From contig DUOH01000054.1 of the NCBI GenBank assembly GCA_012838955.1, positions 1-45,468 of the forward strand: 45,468 nt of DNA. The letters run 5' to 3'. A program made the position numbers and the translations under genes. Source of the DNA: Bacillota bacterium (GTDB taxonomy: Bacteria > Bacillota > UBA4882 > UBA10575). The notes under the pieces were generated by a model. The model was not told the DNA's origin, made no database searches, and saw only the letters and a list, made by a program, of their open reading frames with translations. Of the stretch, positions 8,875-16,723 are shown one piece after another (the stretch's first letter is position 1; each line of letters opens with the position of its first letter).

Positions 8875-9683
8875 TGGTCCTGTCCTAGCAGGGCAAGGGC
8901 GTTCCGCCCCAGGATCCCCTCTTTCTCTTCAGGGGAGAGGTCCAAGGCCAAAATCTCCTCAACCGCGTCCCGCTGATCCGCCCAGGGGGAATCGGAACCA
9001 AAGAGAATCCGTTCTGCGCCATGTTTCCGGACGAACCGCACCATCCGGTCCTTCTCCAAATGGGGCAGGCAGTAAGAGGTATCCAGATAGAGGGGAAGGC
9101 CCACCAAATGTTCTTCCGCTGCCTCCCAGCGTTTCCAGCCCCCCATATGCCCAGCAATCCAGGTTCCCTCCGGAAAATCCTCGATTACCTGACGAAGGCC
9201 TGCGGGCTCACAGTGGCAAGGCTCAGGCAAGCCGATGTCTACTCCACAGTGAAAGAGGACGGGCAATTTTTCCCTGCATAGCTCCTCGTAGATGGGGAAG
9301 AGCCTCTTCTCCTCCACAAAAAAGTCTTGGTAATCAGGGTGAAACTTCAGACCTTTGAGGCCGAGATCGCGTATTCTTTTAAGTTCTCCCCGCCAATCAG
9401 GCGTCTCTGGATGCAAGGTGCCAAAGGAATAGATCCGGCCGACTCCGAGCTGATTTTGAATCTGCGCGGCCCAAGTATTGATCGCCTTCTCCTGCCCGGG
9501 TTTGGTGGCGATATGCTGGACCACGGAGATACCAACCCCCGCCTTCTCCATGGATTTTAAGAGTGAATCCAGTCTGCCGTCGAGATAAGGCTTGATCCCC
9601 TGCCGGGCGCTGCCGGCTAATTTCGGGATGGCATAAGCCGCAATCTGGTCCGGGAAACAATGAGTATGAATATCAATAATCAT
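8871..9683 (-). CDS. Amidohydrolase-2 family metal-dependent hydrolase
   Basis: 270 residues with a TIM-barrel amidohydrolase pattern: the metal-binding IDIHTHCF at the N-terminus, GLKFHPDYQDF at about 135, PVLFHCGVD at about 165, AGHMGGW, and the catalytic Asp in LFGSDSPW near 235. Relatives include uronate isomerase-like and ACMSD-like decarboxylases, so a decarboxylase or hydrolase role is equally likely and the substrate is unknown. Start ATG 9683 has AGGTGA upstream; TTG 9686 is a less likely alternative. It is convergent with cobC and follows the aldo/keto reductase across the 9800-9849 terminator. Confidence 0.8.
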   Translation of the reverse strand: MIIDIHTHCFPDQIAAYAIPKLAGSARQGIKPYLDGRLDSLLKSMEKAGVGISVVQHIATKPGQEKAINTWAAQIQNQLGVGRIYSFGTLHPETPDWRGELKRIRDLGLKGLKFHPDYQDFFVEEKRLFPIYEELCREKLPVLFHCGVDIGLPEPCHCEPAGLRQVIEDFPEGTWIAGHMGGWKRWEAAEEHLVGLPLYLDTSYCLPHLEKDRMVRFVRKHGAERILFGSDSPWADQRDAVEEILALDLSPEEKEGILGRNALALLGQDH

Positions 9684-9799
9684 CAATCGTCTTCACCTGC
9701 TTTCCTATCCGCCCATGCCTTCCTGCGCTTCTGGGCGTCTCCTGCATAGTTTCTCCCCGCAAGACTCCGGAACGGGGCTCTGCCCTTCGCCCGGAATAT

Positions 9800-9849
9800 A
9801 GAAAAGGCGGGTTATACGCGCCAGGGACACGCGGCAATCCTCCCGCCTT
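9800..9849 (-). terminator. Probable terminator after the aldo/keto reductase
   Basis: AAGGCGGG (9804-9811) pairs with CCCGCCTT (9842-9849) and is followed on the minus strand by TTTTCTAT. The ~30-nt loop contains a further small CGCG/CGCG pairing. The interval 9687-9908 otherwise shows only short unsupported frames. Confidence 0.6.
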
Positions 9850-9908
9850 GATTTGTGTAACCAATGTTTATATGAGCCGAAGACCTCACCATATAACCAG
9901 CTATTCAC

Positions 9909-10898
9909 TTACTTCAATATCTCCTCAATCCGCGCCACCTCTTCGGCGGAGAAATCCAAGCGCTTGATCGCGCCGGCACAGTCCTCGATCTGACTGACTT
10001 TACTGGCGCCGATCAGGACCGAAGTCAGCCTGCCCTCCCGCAGCAGCCAAGCCAGGGCCATCTGGGCCAGGCTCTGCCCTCTGGCGGCGGCCAGTTCATT
10101 CAGACTCCGGGCTTTCTCCACCTTCTCGGCGGTGATATCTTGGGGCTGTAAAAAGATACTGCCACCGGCAGCCCGGGAATCGGCGGGGATTCCATGCAAG
10201 TAACGATCAGTCAGCAAGCCTTTGGCCAAGGGCGAAAAGGCGATGCTGCCCACGCCTTCCTCTTGGAGAAGGGGCAATAAACCCGCTTCCGGCTGCCGGT
10301 TAAACATGGAGTAGGACATCTGATGGATCAAACAGGGCGTGCCCAATTGCCGCAAGATGGAAATAGCCGCTTTGGTCTGGGAGGCATCATAATTAGAGAG
10401 CCCGACGTAAAGGGCTTTTCCTTGCCGCACCAACAAGTCAAGAGCCCCCATCGTCTCTTCCAGGGGAGTTCCGGGGTCAGGCCGGTGGTGATAGAAGATA
10501 TCCACATATTCCAAGCCCATCCTCTTTAAGCTCTGGTCCAAACTGGCCACCAGGTACTTCTTGGAGCCCCAGTTTCCGTAGGGACCCGGCCACATCTCAT
10601 ACCCGGCCTTGGTGGAGATGACCAGCTCATCCCGGTAACCATGAAGATCCTGCCGTAAGATGCGGCCGAAGGTTTCTTCCGCAGCGCCGGGCGGCGGGCC
10701 GTAGTTATTAGCCAAATCAAAATGGGTAATCCCCAGATCAAAGGCTTTCCGCACCATGGCTCGGCTGTTTTCAAAGAGTGTCACCCCGCCGAAATTATGC
10801 CATAAGCCCAAAGAAACGGCGGGAAGCATTAATCCGCTCCTCCCGCAGCGATTGTACTTCATTTCGGTATAGCGGTGTTCACACGGAAGATACGACAT
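9909..10898 (-). CDS. Aldo/keto reductase, YghZ (glyceraldehyde-3-phosphate reductase)-like
   Basis: 329 residues. The start MSYLP...MKYNRCGRSGL...SLGLWHNFGG closely follows the YghZ/Kvbeta-like group. The catalytic tetrad is visible as Asp and Tyr in FDLANNYGPPPG, Lys in VISTKAGYEMWPG and His in VDIFYHHRPDP; the C-terminus carries the NADPH-binding SVLIGASK. It reduces aldehydes to alcohols. I use ATG 10898 because GAGGGGG lies eight bases upstream; a longer frame from 10967 would begin inside the terminator hairpin of the preceding gene. Substrate is inferred from family only. Confidence 0.9.
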   Translation of the reverse strand: MSYLPCEHRYTEMKYNRCGRSGLMLPAVSLGLWHNFGGVTLFENSRAMVRKAFDLGITHFDLANNYGPPPGAAEETFGRILRQDLHGYRDELVISTKAGYEMWPGPYGNWGSKKYLVASLDQSLKRMGLEYVDIFYHHRPDPGTPLEETMGALDLLVRQGKALYVGLSNYDASQTKAAISILRQLGTPCLIHQMSYSMFNRQPEAGLLPLLQEEGVGSIAFSPLAKGLLTDRYLHGIPADSRAAGGSIFLQPQDITAEKVEKARSLNELAAARGQSLAQMALAWLLREGRLTSVLIGASKVSQIEDCAGAIKRLDFSAEEVARIEEILK

Positions 10899-10944
10899 GT
10901 TCATTTCCCCCTCGTCAGTTAGGATAGCCACCTTCGGCACGGGT

Positions 10945-10987
10945 AAGTAAAAAGAACCGGTTTTCAAAGGTATTTGAAGACCGGTTC
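10945..10987 (-). terminator. Intrinsic terminator after the hydrogenase regulator
   Basis: GAACCGGT (10954-10961) plus TTCAAA pairs with TTTGAA and ACCGGTTC (10980-10987) across one wobble, with a GGTA loop; the minus strand continues TTTTTACTT. It separates the TM1266-type gene from the aldo/keto reductase. Confidence 0.85.
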
Positions 10988-10995
10988 AACTCCTT

Positions 10996-11253
10996 TTATG
11001 CCCGCTTGGCCATGGTGGCCCGGGCGCTCACGCCGGGAACATTCCCCAACCTCCCGGTGAGAGCATTAATCTCATCCTCTGTTCCTTCCACAATCAAGGC
11101 GATGGTGCCCAGGTTGCGGCTGTGGTCCGGGATTCCCATCCGGCCGATGATAACCTCCCCAGCCTCACTAATGATTTGATTTACTTTACACTGAATCTCC
11201 GTTGGGTTTTCCAGAATCACGGCGATCACGGCCAGGCGTTCTTCTTGATTCAT
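10996..11253 (-). CDS. Iron-only hydrogenase system regulator, TM1266 type
   Basis: 85 residues, a small ACT-like ferredoxin fold. The sequence LAVIAVILENP, KVNQIISEAGEVIIGRMGIP and IALIVEGTEDEINALTGRLGNVPGV is characteristic of the putative regulator family that accompanies HydE/HydF/HydG. Its action is not known; the resemblance to NikR C-terminal and ACT domains suggests ligand sensing without a DNA-binding region (inference). The start is preceded by AGAGGAGG. It lies 54 bp after the PilZ gene and could be co-transcribed with it; a strong terminator follows. Confidence 0.9.
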   Translation of the reverse strand: MNQEERLAVIAVILENPTEIQCKVNQIISEAGEVIIGRMGIPDHSRNLGTIALIVEGTEDEINALTGRLGNVPGVSARATMAKRA

Positions 11254-11307
11254 TGCAGTGTCCTCCTCTTCGTAATGATAAACGGCTTCACTACAAAACG
11301 TTCGACC

Positions 11308-11850
11308 TTAGATGACCCGGGGATAGCGCTGGGCGGAATTCTCCAGAGAACTCTCCTCCGCTACAGCCGCCTTCCTCCTTATTCTGGCTTGTACTATATT
11401 CAATAAGCCGGTCAACTTCATGCGCTCATTTTCATCAATATCAAATTCAATGTCATACCGGTAACGACCTGAATCCACCTCTCGCACTCCGATCAGTCTT
11501 CCGTTCACCGTAACCTCCTCGTTGTTCAGCCGGGTGGTAAACTGCAGAACACACTCTTGATCGCTGGGCAACAGCAGATCAGCCAGGAAACTCAAGCCGC
11601 CCGGTCCCATATCCTCAATGAGAATATTTGCTTTCCTGCTGCTTCCGTCTTCGCCTTCGATCTCCAAGATCCTCATCTCTCCGGGCAGAGGTTGAGGGAA
11701 AGCAACCCGAAAATACTTGCGCCTCTCTTCCTGCAGTAGAAATTCACTCTCTTCAAAGGCTGTCCCAAGTTCGGCGTTGATTACCTCCGGATCCGGCAGC
11801 CCACGCCGATTCATTCCTTTATACGCCGCACGTCTTCTGAACAGGTCCAT
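11308..11850 (-). CDS. PilZ domain protein (probable c-di-GMP receptor)
   Basis: 180 residues. The PilZ signature is visible as RKYFRV (RxxxR, about residue 45) followed ~35 residues later by IEDMGPGGLSF, in the place of the usual D/NxSxxG; here the Ser is Gly. The remaining beta-barrel (TVNGRLIGVREVDSGRYRYDIEF) and a basic C-terminal helix (ARIRRK) fit. PilZ proteins bind c-di-GMP and alter motility or export. The start ATG is behind GGAGGGGGG. Its position between hydG and the hydrogenase regulator is unusual and may be accidental. Binding competence with the Ser-to-Gly change is uncertain. Confidence 0.8.
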   Translation of the reverse strand: MDLFRRRAAYKGMNRRGLPDPEVINAELGTAFEESEFLLQEERRKYFRVAFPQPLPGEMRILEIEGEDGSSRKANILIEDMGPGGLSFLADLLLPSDQECVLQFTTRLNNEEVTVNGRLIGVREVDSGRYRYDIEFDIDENERMKLTGLLNIVQARIRRKAAVAEESSLENSAQRYPRVI

Positions 11851-11910
11851 CTTCGGTACCCCCCTCCGATTGAAGTGCGAAACCTCTGATTTGTAATCTT
11901 CCCCAATTTA

Positions 11911-11939
11911 ATCATAGCAAATATTGGAAAACAAGGCAA
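11911..11939 (-). promoter_or_regulatory. Promoter of the PilZ / hydrogenase-regulator unit
   Basis: On the minus strand, TTGCCT (11939-11934), a 17-bp spacer and TATGAT (11916-11911), about 60 bp before the PilZ start. Confidence 0.6.
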
Positions 11940-11964
11940 TATTAAAACCCACTCTTCTGGCGAT

Positions 11965-11996
11965 GTTTACAAATTTGTCACAACCTCTTTGTAAAC
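11965..11996. repeat. Inverted repeat between hydG and the PilZ gene
   Basis: GTTTACAAA (11965-11973) and TTTGTAAAC (11988-11996) form a perfect 9-bp inverted repeat around a 14-nt spacer. There is no T tract on either side, so it is not a canonical terminator. It lies ~25 bp upstream of the PilZ -35 and could be an operator. Confidence 0.6.
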
Positions 11997-12006
11997 TGTC
12001 GGGCTT

Positions 12007-13455
12007 TTAGAGAAAAAGATCCCGTTCGCCTTCTTCCAATTTTCCCAAAGCCTCCAGCACAAAGGTTTTGCCCTTTCCCTCCGGTAACTTGGCCAACTGC
12101 TCCCGGATGACCTTTTCTCCAGCTTGCCGGGTCTCCTCATCCGCATAATCCAGCAAATACTCTTTGAGCGTACAGAGGGCGTTGGGGATACAGAAATTAT
12201 GCACAAAGCCGGTTTTGGCCAATTCCATAAAGTGTTCTCCAGTTCGCCCGGAACGGTAACATGCCGTGCAGAAAGACGGGATACACCCTGTGCGGCAGGT
12301 CTCGCGCACCACCTCGACGAGGGGACGGGTATCCCCCAACTGGAACTGTTCCTTATCCGGCATTAGGTTGGCGGTGGATTCCTGGTAACCGCCGACTCCA
12401 ATCCTACTCCCGGCGTCGATCTGGGAGATCCCCAGGGGAATCACTTCCCTGCGCACTTCCGGGCTTTCCCGCGCTGTGAGAATCATTCCCGTATAGGGCA
12501 CGGACAACCGGATGACCGCAATCAGCTTCTTGAAGTCTTCATCACTCACGGCATACGGCGGGTGAAAGGCCTCCGGGGTGTCGATCGCCGGTTGGATCCG
12601 GGGAAAAGAGATGGTGTGCGGACCAACCCCGTTAAACTTCTCTTCCAGATGGATAGTATGATAGAGCAAGCCCATGGCCTCAAATCTCCAGTCATATAAA
12701 CCGAAGAGCACGCCGATGCCTACATCGTCCACCCCGGCTTCCAAGGCCCGGTCATGGCAGTATAGCCGCCACCGGTAATGGCCTTTTAAAGTGTTGGCCG
12801 GATGCACTTGGTGATAGGTTGCATGGTGATAGGTTTCTTGAAACACTTGGAAGGTACCGATTCCTACTTCTTTCAACCGTTTGAGCTCTTCCACGCTCAG
12901 CGGGGCGCAGTTAATATTGGCCCGTCTGATCTCCCCTTTGGGGCTGCGGACACTGTAGACCTGCTTGATACTGTTGCAGAGGTAATCAATGTCGGTCTCC
13001 CCCGACTCGCCGTACACCAGAATCGTGCGCTTCTGACCTTCGCTGATCATAATCTCCACTTCACACTTGATCTCTTCCATGGTCAGTGTCTTCCGGTGAA
13101 TACTGCGATTGGAGGACCGGTAACCGCAGTATGAACAGTTGTTGCTACATTTATTGCTCATATACAGAGGAGCGAAGAAGACGATCCGGTCCCCGTACAC
13201 CTCCTGTTTTAACTTGCTGGCCAGGGCGTACATCTCCGCCAAGGTCTCCGCATCCTTGTTCTGCAGTAAAACCGCCATCTCCTCCGGTTCCAACCGGATC
13301 TGCCGGGCGGCTTTCGCCAATACCCGCCGGACATCAGCAGGCGAAGGATGCTCCCACTTATGTAAGATCCTCCAGATCTCGTCATCATCAATGAAATCCC
13401 GTTCCATCCGGTCATACTCCGCCAATTCCTTCCGATACCTTTTAAAACCAGTCAT
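12007..13455 (-). CDS. hydG: [FeFe] hydrogenase H-cluster maturase HydG (tyrosine lyase)
   Basis: 482 residues, the family length. HydG is a radical-SAM enzyme that cleaves tyrosine and supplies Fe(CO)(CN) units for the H-cluster. The radical-SAM CX3CX2C is C103, C107, C110 in NKCSNNCSYCGY. The second cluster-binding motif CX2CX22C, which separates HydG from ThiH, is present as C396, C399, C422 in CTACYRSGRTG...NFC. The start ATG follows AGGTAGGG. It has a ~390-nt leader with its own promoter and an internal terminator. hydE is not in the window; hydF lies 1.9 kb away on the other strand. Confidence 0.96.
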   Translation of the reverse strand: MTGFKRYRKELAEYDRMERDFIDDDEIWRILHKWEHPSPADVRRVLAKAARQIRLEPEEMAVLLQNKDAETLAEMYALASKLKQEVYGDRIVFFAPLYMSNKCSNNCSYCGYRSSNRSIHRKTLTMEEIKCEVEIMISEGQKRTILVYGESGETDIDYLCNSIKQVYSVRSPKGEIRRANINCAPLSVEELKRLKEVGIGTFQVFQETYHHATYHQVHPANTLKGHYRWRLYCHDRALEAGVDDVGIGVLFGLYDWRFEAMGLLYHTIHLEEKFNGVGPHTISFPRIQPAIDTPEAFHPPYAVSDEDFKKLIAVIRLSVPYTGMILTARESPEVRREVIPLGISQIDAGSRIGVGGYQESTANLMPDKEQFQLGDTRPLVEVVRETCRTGCIPSFCTACYRSGRTGEHFMELAKTGFVHNFCIPNALCTLKEYLLDYADEETRQAGEKVIREQLAKLPEGKGKTFVLEALGKLEEGERDLFL

Positions 13456-13570
13456 CTCATCAATCCCTACCTTTCGCCTTCGTTACCTCCAGCCCCAGCC
13501 GGAAAACTCAACAAACTCCGGTCGGGCCCGCCATCCGTCTTTAACAACCCTCCGCCGGGGACTACCGGAG

Positions 13571-13659
13571 AAATAAAAGAGCCTTCTCTGCGAAGCCGGA
13601 GCATTCTCAGAAAAGGCCTGTTGCAAACAGATTATTCTATAAGAATGCTCTCCGGCTTC
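13571..13659 (-). promoter_or_regulatory. Attenuator-like terminator/antiterminator in the hydG leader
   Basis: Reading on the minus strand, an upstream arm (13659-13642, GAAGCCGGAG then CATTCT) pairs with a downstream arm (13607-13592) over 16 bp with a 2-nt bulge. The downstream arm also forms the 17-nt loop of a second hairpin, GCCTTTTCTG (13617-13608) with CAGAGAAGGC (13590-13581), one G-U, followed by TCTTTTATTT (13580-13571). The second hairpin has terminator form. The two pairings cannot coexist, as in attenuators and riboswitch expression platforms. The signal sensed is unknown. This lies about 115 nt upstream of hydG. Confidence 0.65.
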
Positions 13660-13846
13660 AGAATCCTCTTTAGCTTAAGAGACATTAAATGTGAAAAATC
13701 ATTCATGATGATGAAGGAGGACCGTCTCGGTCAGCCGGTTGTCGCCGACTGCTCTTCTGTACGCAGATCCAGAGAGGCACGGCCAAAATGAGATCACGAA
13801 TAACCATGTCCGACCGTCACCATCACAAATGTTTTAATTTTTTTAT

Positions 13847-13875
13847 ATTATATCATAAATTTCCCCTGATGAAAA
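13847..13875 (-). promoter_or_regulatory. Predicted hydG promoter
   Basis: On the minus strand, TTTTCA (13875-13870), a 17-bp spacer and TATAAT (13852-13847). Start near 13840 would give a ~385-nt leader before hydG. The leader also contains a 7-bp hairpin at 13732-13751 (CAGTCGG/CCGGCTG). The remainder of the gap to 14053 shows no gene. Confidence 0.55.
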
Positions 13876-14053
13876 CAGCTTTTGCTCTGCTTTCCGCATC
13901 ACCACGCACTGTCGTCCATCACTCACCACCAATTCGCCAGAACATCCGCCAATAGATAGCTTTTTAAAAAGAATCTTACAGTACCTTGAGGAAATAACTT
14001 TTGTTGATGAAATCATAAGGCTTGATTGCAGAGCTCAAGAAAGAAAGGGAAGG

Positions 14054-14743
14054 TTAAATCTTCACTTCTACCGGATCGCCCATTGTCATACCTTCCTCAG
14101 TGACCAGTGAGTCATAGGCGAGAACCTTTACTCCGGCCTCCTTTGCCACCTGCAACGCCTCGGTAAAAGCCGCGTCCATCGCCTTGTGAGGCCGGAAACA
14201 CCGGGGCCCTTTCATCTGAATTAAAAAGAAGATACAACCCTCATAGCCAGCGCGTACAGCGGTAGCCAGTTCCTGCAGATGTTTGGCGCCCCGCTCGGTG
14301 GGAGCGTCCGGAAAGAGGGCGATCCCTTTCTCTTCAAGGGTGACGCCTTTCACTTCAATAAACCCTCTGGTCGACGAGGTCTCGTAGGACAAGTCAAAGC
14401 GTGAAGCGCCATACTTCACTTCCCGGGCCAGCCCTTCTATGTCCGTAAACTCCGGCAGCAATTTCTTTCCCAACGCTTCATAAACCACGGTATTAGGAGC
14501 TTGAGAATCAATATTCACCAGCATCGCCCCTTTATAGACCGCCACCAAAGAGTATCTGGTCTTGCGGCCGGGATGTCCGGCTTCTTCCAGAATAACCGTA
14601 ACGCCCGGCTGGAGCAGTTCGCGACAGCGACCGGTATTCTTCACATGGACGGTTTCTACTTCTTCGCTGGCCAGCCTGACCCGGGCGAGGAAGCGATTGG
14701 GGCGTTCTAAAAAAGTGGCGCGTTTCGTAACTTCGTATTTCAT
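14054..14743 (-). CDS. sfsA: DNA-binding protein SfsA (sugar fermentation stimulation family)
   Basis: 229 residues from ATG 14743, which has GAGGGA upstream; a frame extending to 14800 lacks support. The family hallmarks are visible: FLERPNRFLARV, HVKNTGRCREL, FDLSYE and FIEVKGVTL with FPDAPTERGAKHL, and a C-terminal VLAYDS. The N-terminal half is OB-fold-like and the central part resembles a nuclease fold with D..E-V-K residues. It is described as stimulating sugar fermentation in E. coli, with uncertain mechanism. It stands alone between the hydG leader and the divergent RNA/hydF region. Confidence 0.93.
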   Translation of the reverse strand: MKYEVTKRATFLERPNRFLARVRLASEEVETVHVKNTGRCRELLQPGVTVILEEAGHPGRKTRYSLVAVYKGAMLVNIDSQAPNTVVYEALGKKLLPEFTDIEGLAREVKYGASRFDLSYETSSTRGFIEVKGVTLEEKGIALFPDAPTERGAKHLQELATAVRAGYEGCIFFLIQMKGPRCFRPHKAMDAAFTEALQVAKEAGVKVLAYDSLVTEEGMTMGDPVEVKI

Positions 14744-14943
14744 AATTCCCTCATCTTTCCGCTTGTGCCATGAGGCGTCTGCTAAAGAAGACAGTCTCAC
14801 CTTACTGTATTGGTTATTCTAAAGTATAAGCCGTTTTTTATCTGCCGGTCAATGTTTTTACCCGAAGTTAAGATAGAAAGCATTGAACTTTATCATCAAT
14901 TCTTTGTAAGGATTCTCCGGAAAACCGAATTTAGGATTTTAAC

Positions 14944-14972
14944 TTCCATATTCATGGTTCATGAGATATAAT
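14944..14972 (+). promoter_or_regulatory. Promoter of the candidate RNA upstream of hydF
   Basis: TATAAT at 14967-14972, with TTCCAT (14944-14949) 17 bp upstream as a weak -35. Predicted start about 14979. Confidence 0.6.
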
Positions 14973-14978
14973 GAAGTC

Positions 14979-15225
14979 AGGCATAGAAAAGCATATCCGC
15001 GCCAGGGTGAGTCTGGCTCACCTTGGAGAAGGAGTCGTTTCCCTGAGGCGAAAGGTCGGTACCACCGGTTACCCGGGAAGACCTGACGGTTAAGGGTGAA
15101 AGTCAAGAGTTTGACTACGGGCATCGGATCACGAACCATCAGAGGTGAAGACACACATATCTGAAATCGCCCTTGCACAGAGACCGGATTCGCCTTTTAG
15201 GGGATGAACCCGGTCTTTTCTTTTC
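14979..15225 (+). ncRNA. Candidate structured RNA or leader upstream of hydF
   Basis: About 245 nt between a promoter and an intrinsic terminator with no convincing reading frame. Several consecutive helices are visible: GGTGAG/CTCACC near 15005-15022 extended by CCA/TGG; GGTC...GACC enclosing CGG/CCG at about 15054-15085; CTGA-c-GGTT (15084-15092) with AACC-a-TCAG (15134-15142), enclosing the hairpin AGTCAA/TTGACT (15101-15116); and TCAGA (15139-15143) with TCTGA (about 15159-15163), sharing the TCAG bases. I could not match it to a known riboswitch, 6S, SRP, RNase P or tmRNA pattern from memory. It is either an independent RNA or a terminating leader of hydF, whose start is 100 bp downstream. 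Confidence 0.6.
15181..15225 (+). terminator. Intrinsic terminator ending the candidate RNA
   Basis: AGACCGG-a-TTC (15181-15191) pairs with GAA-c-CCGGTCT (15206-15216), followed by TTTTCTTTT. Confidence 0.85.
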
Positions 15226-15325
15226 AATGGACCGCAATCACCGCTTCAAGCCCGCCGGCTGAGCATGAAGACATCCACCGCCGGACCTGGACGCAACATA
15301 CTGTATAAGATAAGGAGGAAAGCGG

Positions 15326-16582
15326 ATGCCAGGATTGAATGAAACCCCAAGCTCATCCAGGCTGCAGATCGCCATCTTCGGGAGGAGAAACTCCGGTAAA
15401 TCCAGTATCATCAATGCCTTAACCGAGCAAACAGTCTCCTTGGTTTCGGAGGTGGCGGGCACTACCACCGACCCGGTGCGCAAAAGTATGGAACTGCTCC
15501 CCCTGGGCCCGGTAGTCTTCATCGACACCGCAGGCATCGATGATCAGGGAGTTTTGGGCGAAATGAGGGTGAAGCGCACCTTGGACGTTCTGAACCGGAC
15601 GGACCTGGCCATCCTGGTCGTCGACGGCGCCCGGGGCGTCGGGGAATGGGAAAAGAAGATCCTCGGCGCCATCCGGGAAAAGAAACTGCCGGTAGTGGGG
15701 GTGGTTAATAAGGTTGATCTGCCTGACTATCAAAGCGATCTGATCAAGGTCTGGCAGAAGGAATTGGGTCTTTCCCTAATCGAAGTCTCTTCCCTGACCG
15801 GCCGGGGAATTGACGACCTAAAACAAGCGCTCATCCGAACCGCCCCAGCCTCCCGTGAAGAACGGCCCCTCGTCTCCGACCTGATCAAACCGGGAGAAGT
15901 TGTTATCCTGGTCGTGCCTATAGACAGCGCCGCCCCCAAAGGACGGCTGATTCTCCCGCAGCAACAAGTCATCCGTGATCTCTTGGACCATGGAGCGCTG
16001 GCCCTGGTCACCAGAGAGAAAGAGCTGTCTCAAGCCCTGGCGGGAGTGGGGAAAAAGTCGGCGCTGGTGATTACGGATTCTCAGGCGTTTGGGGAGGTCT
16101 CCGCGCTTATCCCGGCCGACACTCCGCTGACTTCCTTCTCTATTATAATGGCCCGTTACAAAGGAGACCTAGATGAACTGGTCAGGGGGGCGCAAGCCGT
16201 AGAAGCCTTGCAGCCCGGTGACAGGGTACTGATCGCCGAGGCTTGTACCCACCACCGTCAGGCGGATGATCTCGGCGCCGTCAAGATCCCCCGCTGGCTG
16301 GAACAGAAGGTCGGGGGTAAACTTGATCTCCACTGGAGCACGGGGTTTAGCTTCCCATCCGACCTGAAAAGTTACAAATTAATCATCCATTGCGCCGGTT
16401 GCATGCTCAACCGCAGAGAGATGCTGTACCGAATTGCCCAGGCAAACCATGCCGGACTGCCTATTGTCAATTACGGGGTGCTCATCGCTTATCTCCACGG
16501 TATCCTTCCCCGGGCCCTCGCCCCCTTTCTGAGCGCAGGCGATCAAGGGGTCGGGACGCGGAGAGACCCGGCTACGCCTTGA
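15326..16582 (+). CDS. hydF: [FeFe] hydrogenase H-cluster maturation GTPase HydF
   Basis: 418 residues. HydF is the GTPase scaffold on which the 2Fe subcluster is assembled and from which it is passed to the hydrogenase. The N-terminal G domain shows GRRNSGKSS (residues 19-27), switch Thr in GTTTDPV, DTAG and NKVD. The C-terminal cluster site is C307-T-H309 with H355-C356-A-G-C359, fitting CxH...HCxxC. The middle dimerisation domain is intact. RBS AAGGAGG precedes ATG by seven bases. It is read away from hydG and preceded by the terminated RNA unit, so its own transcription must use read-through or an unseen promoter. Confidence 0.96.
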   Translation: MPGLNETPSSSRLQIAIFGRRNSGKSSIINALTEQTVSLVSEVAGTTTDPVRKSMELLPLGPVVFIDTAGIDDQGVLGEMRVKRTLDVLNRTDLAILVVDGARGVGEWEKKILGAIREKKLPVVGVVNKVDLPDYQSDLIKVWQKELGLSLIEVSSLTGRGIDDLKQALIRTAPASREERPLVSDLIKPGEVVILVVPIDSAAPKGRLILPQQQVIRDLLDHGALALVTREKELSQALAGVGKKSALVITDSQAFGEVSALIPADTPLTSFSIIMARYKGDLDELVRGAQAVEALQPGDRVLIAEACTHHRQADDLGAVKIPRWLEQKVGGKLDLHWSTGFSFPSDLKSYKLIIHCAGCMLNRREMLYRIAQANHAGLPIVNYGVLIAYLHGILPRALAPFLSAGDQGVGTRRDPATP

Positions 16583-16723
16583 TCGAACCCCGGGTAAATC
16601 CATAATAAATAAACAATCTTATTGAGCATTACATGTAGGCCTGATTAATGATAAAATTATCTTGAACTTGATGTGAGGTAAGGGCAGTATGATTTAATAT
16701 TAAGAAGATGGGGAGGATGAAGG

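Noticed and set aside
9673-9908. Two short minus-strand frames between the aldo/keto reductase and amidohydrolase genes
   Set aside because: They overlap each other and a terminator-like hairpin and show no motif.
11965-11996. Terminator of hydG
   Set aside because: The stem is AT-rich and no T tract follows on the minus strand; it is listed as an inverted repeat only.
13541-13547. Rex site in the hydG leader
   Set aside because: Only one half-site (TTAACAA) is present; the partner half does not match.
13681-13850. Plus-strand RNA in the hydG upstream region
   Set aside because: A 9-mer is shared with the hydF RNA and some plus-strand pairing is possible, but no plus-strand promoter or terminator hairpin accompanies it; the minus-strand leader explains the region better.
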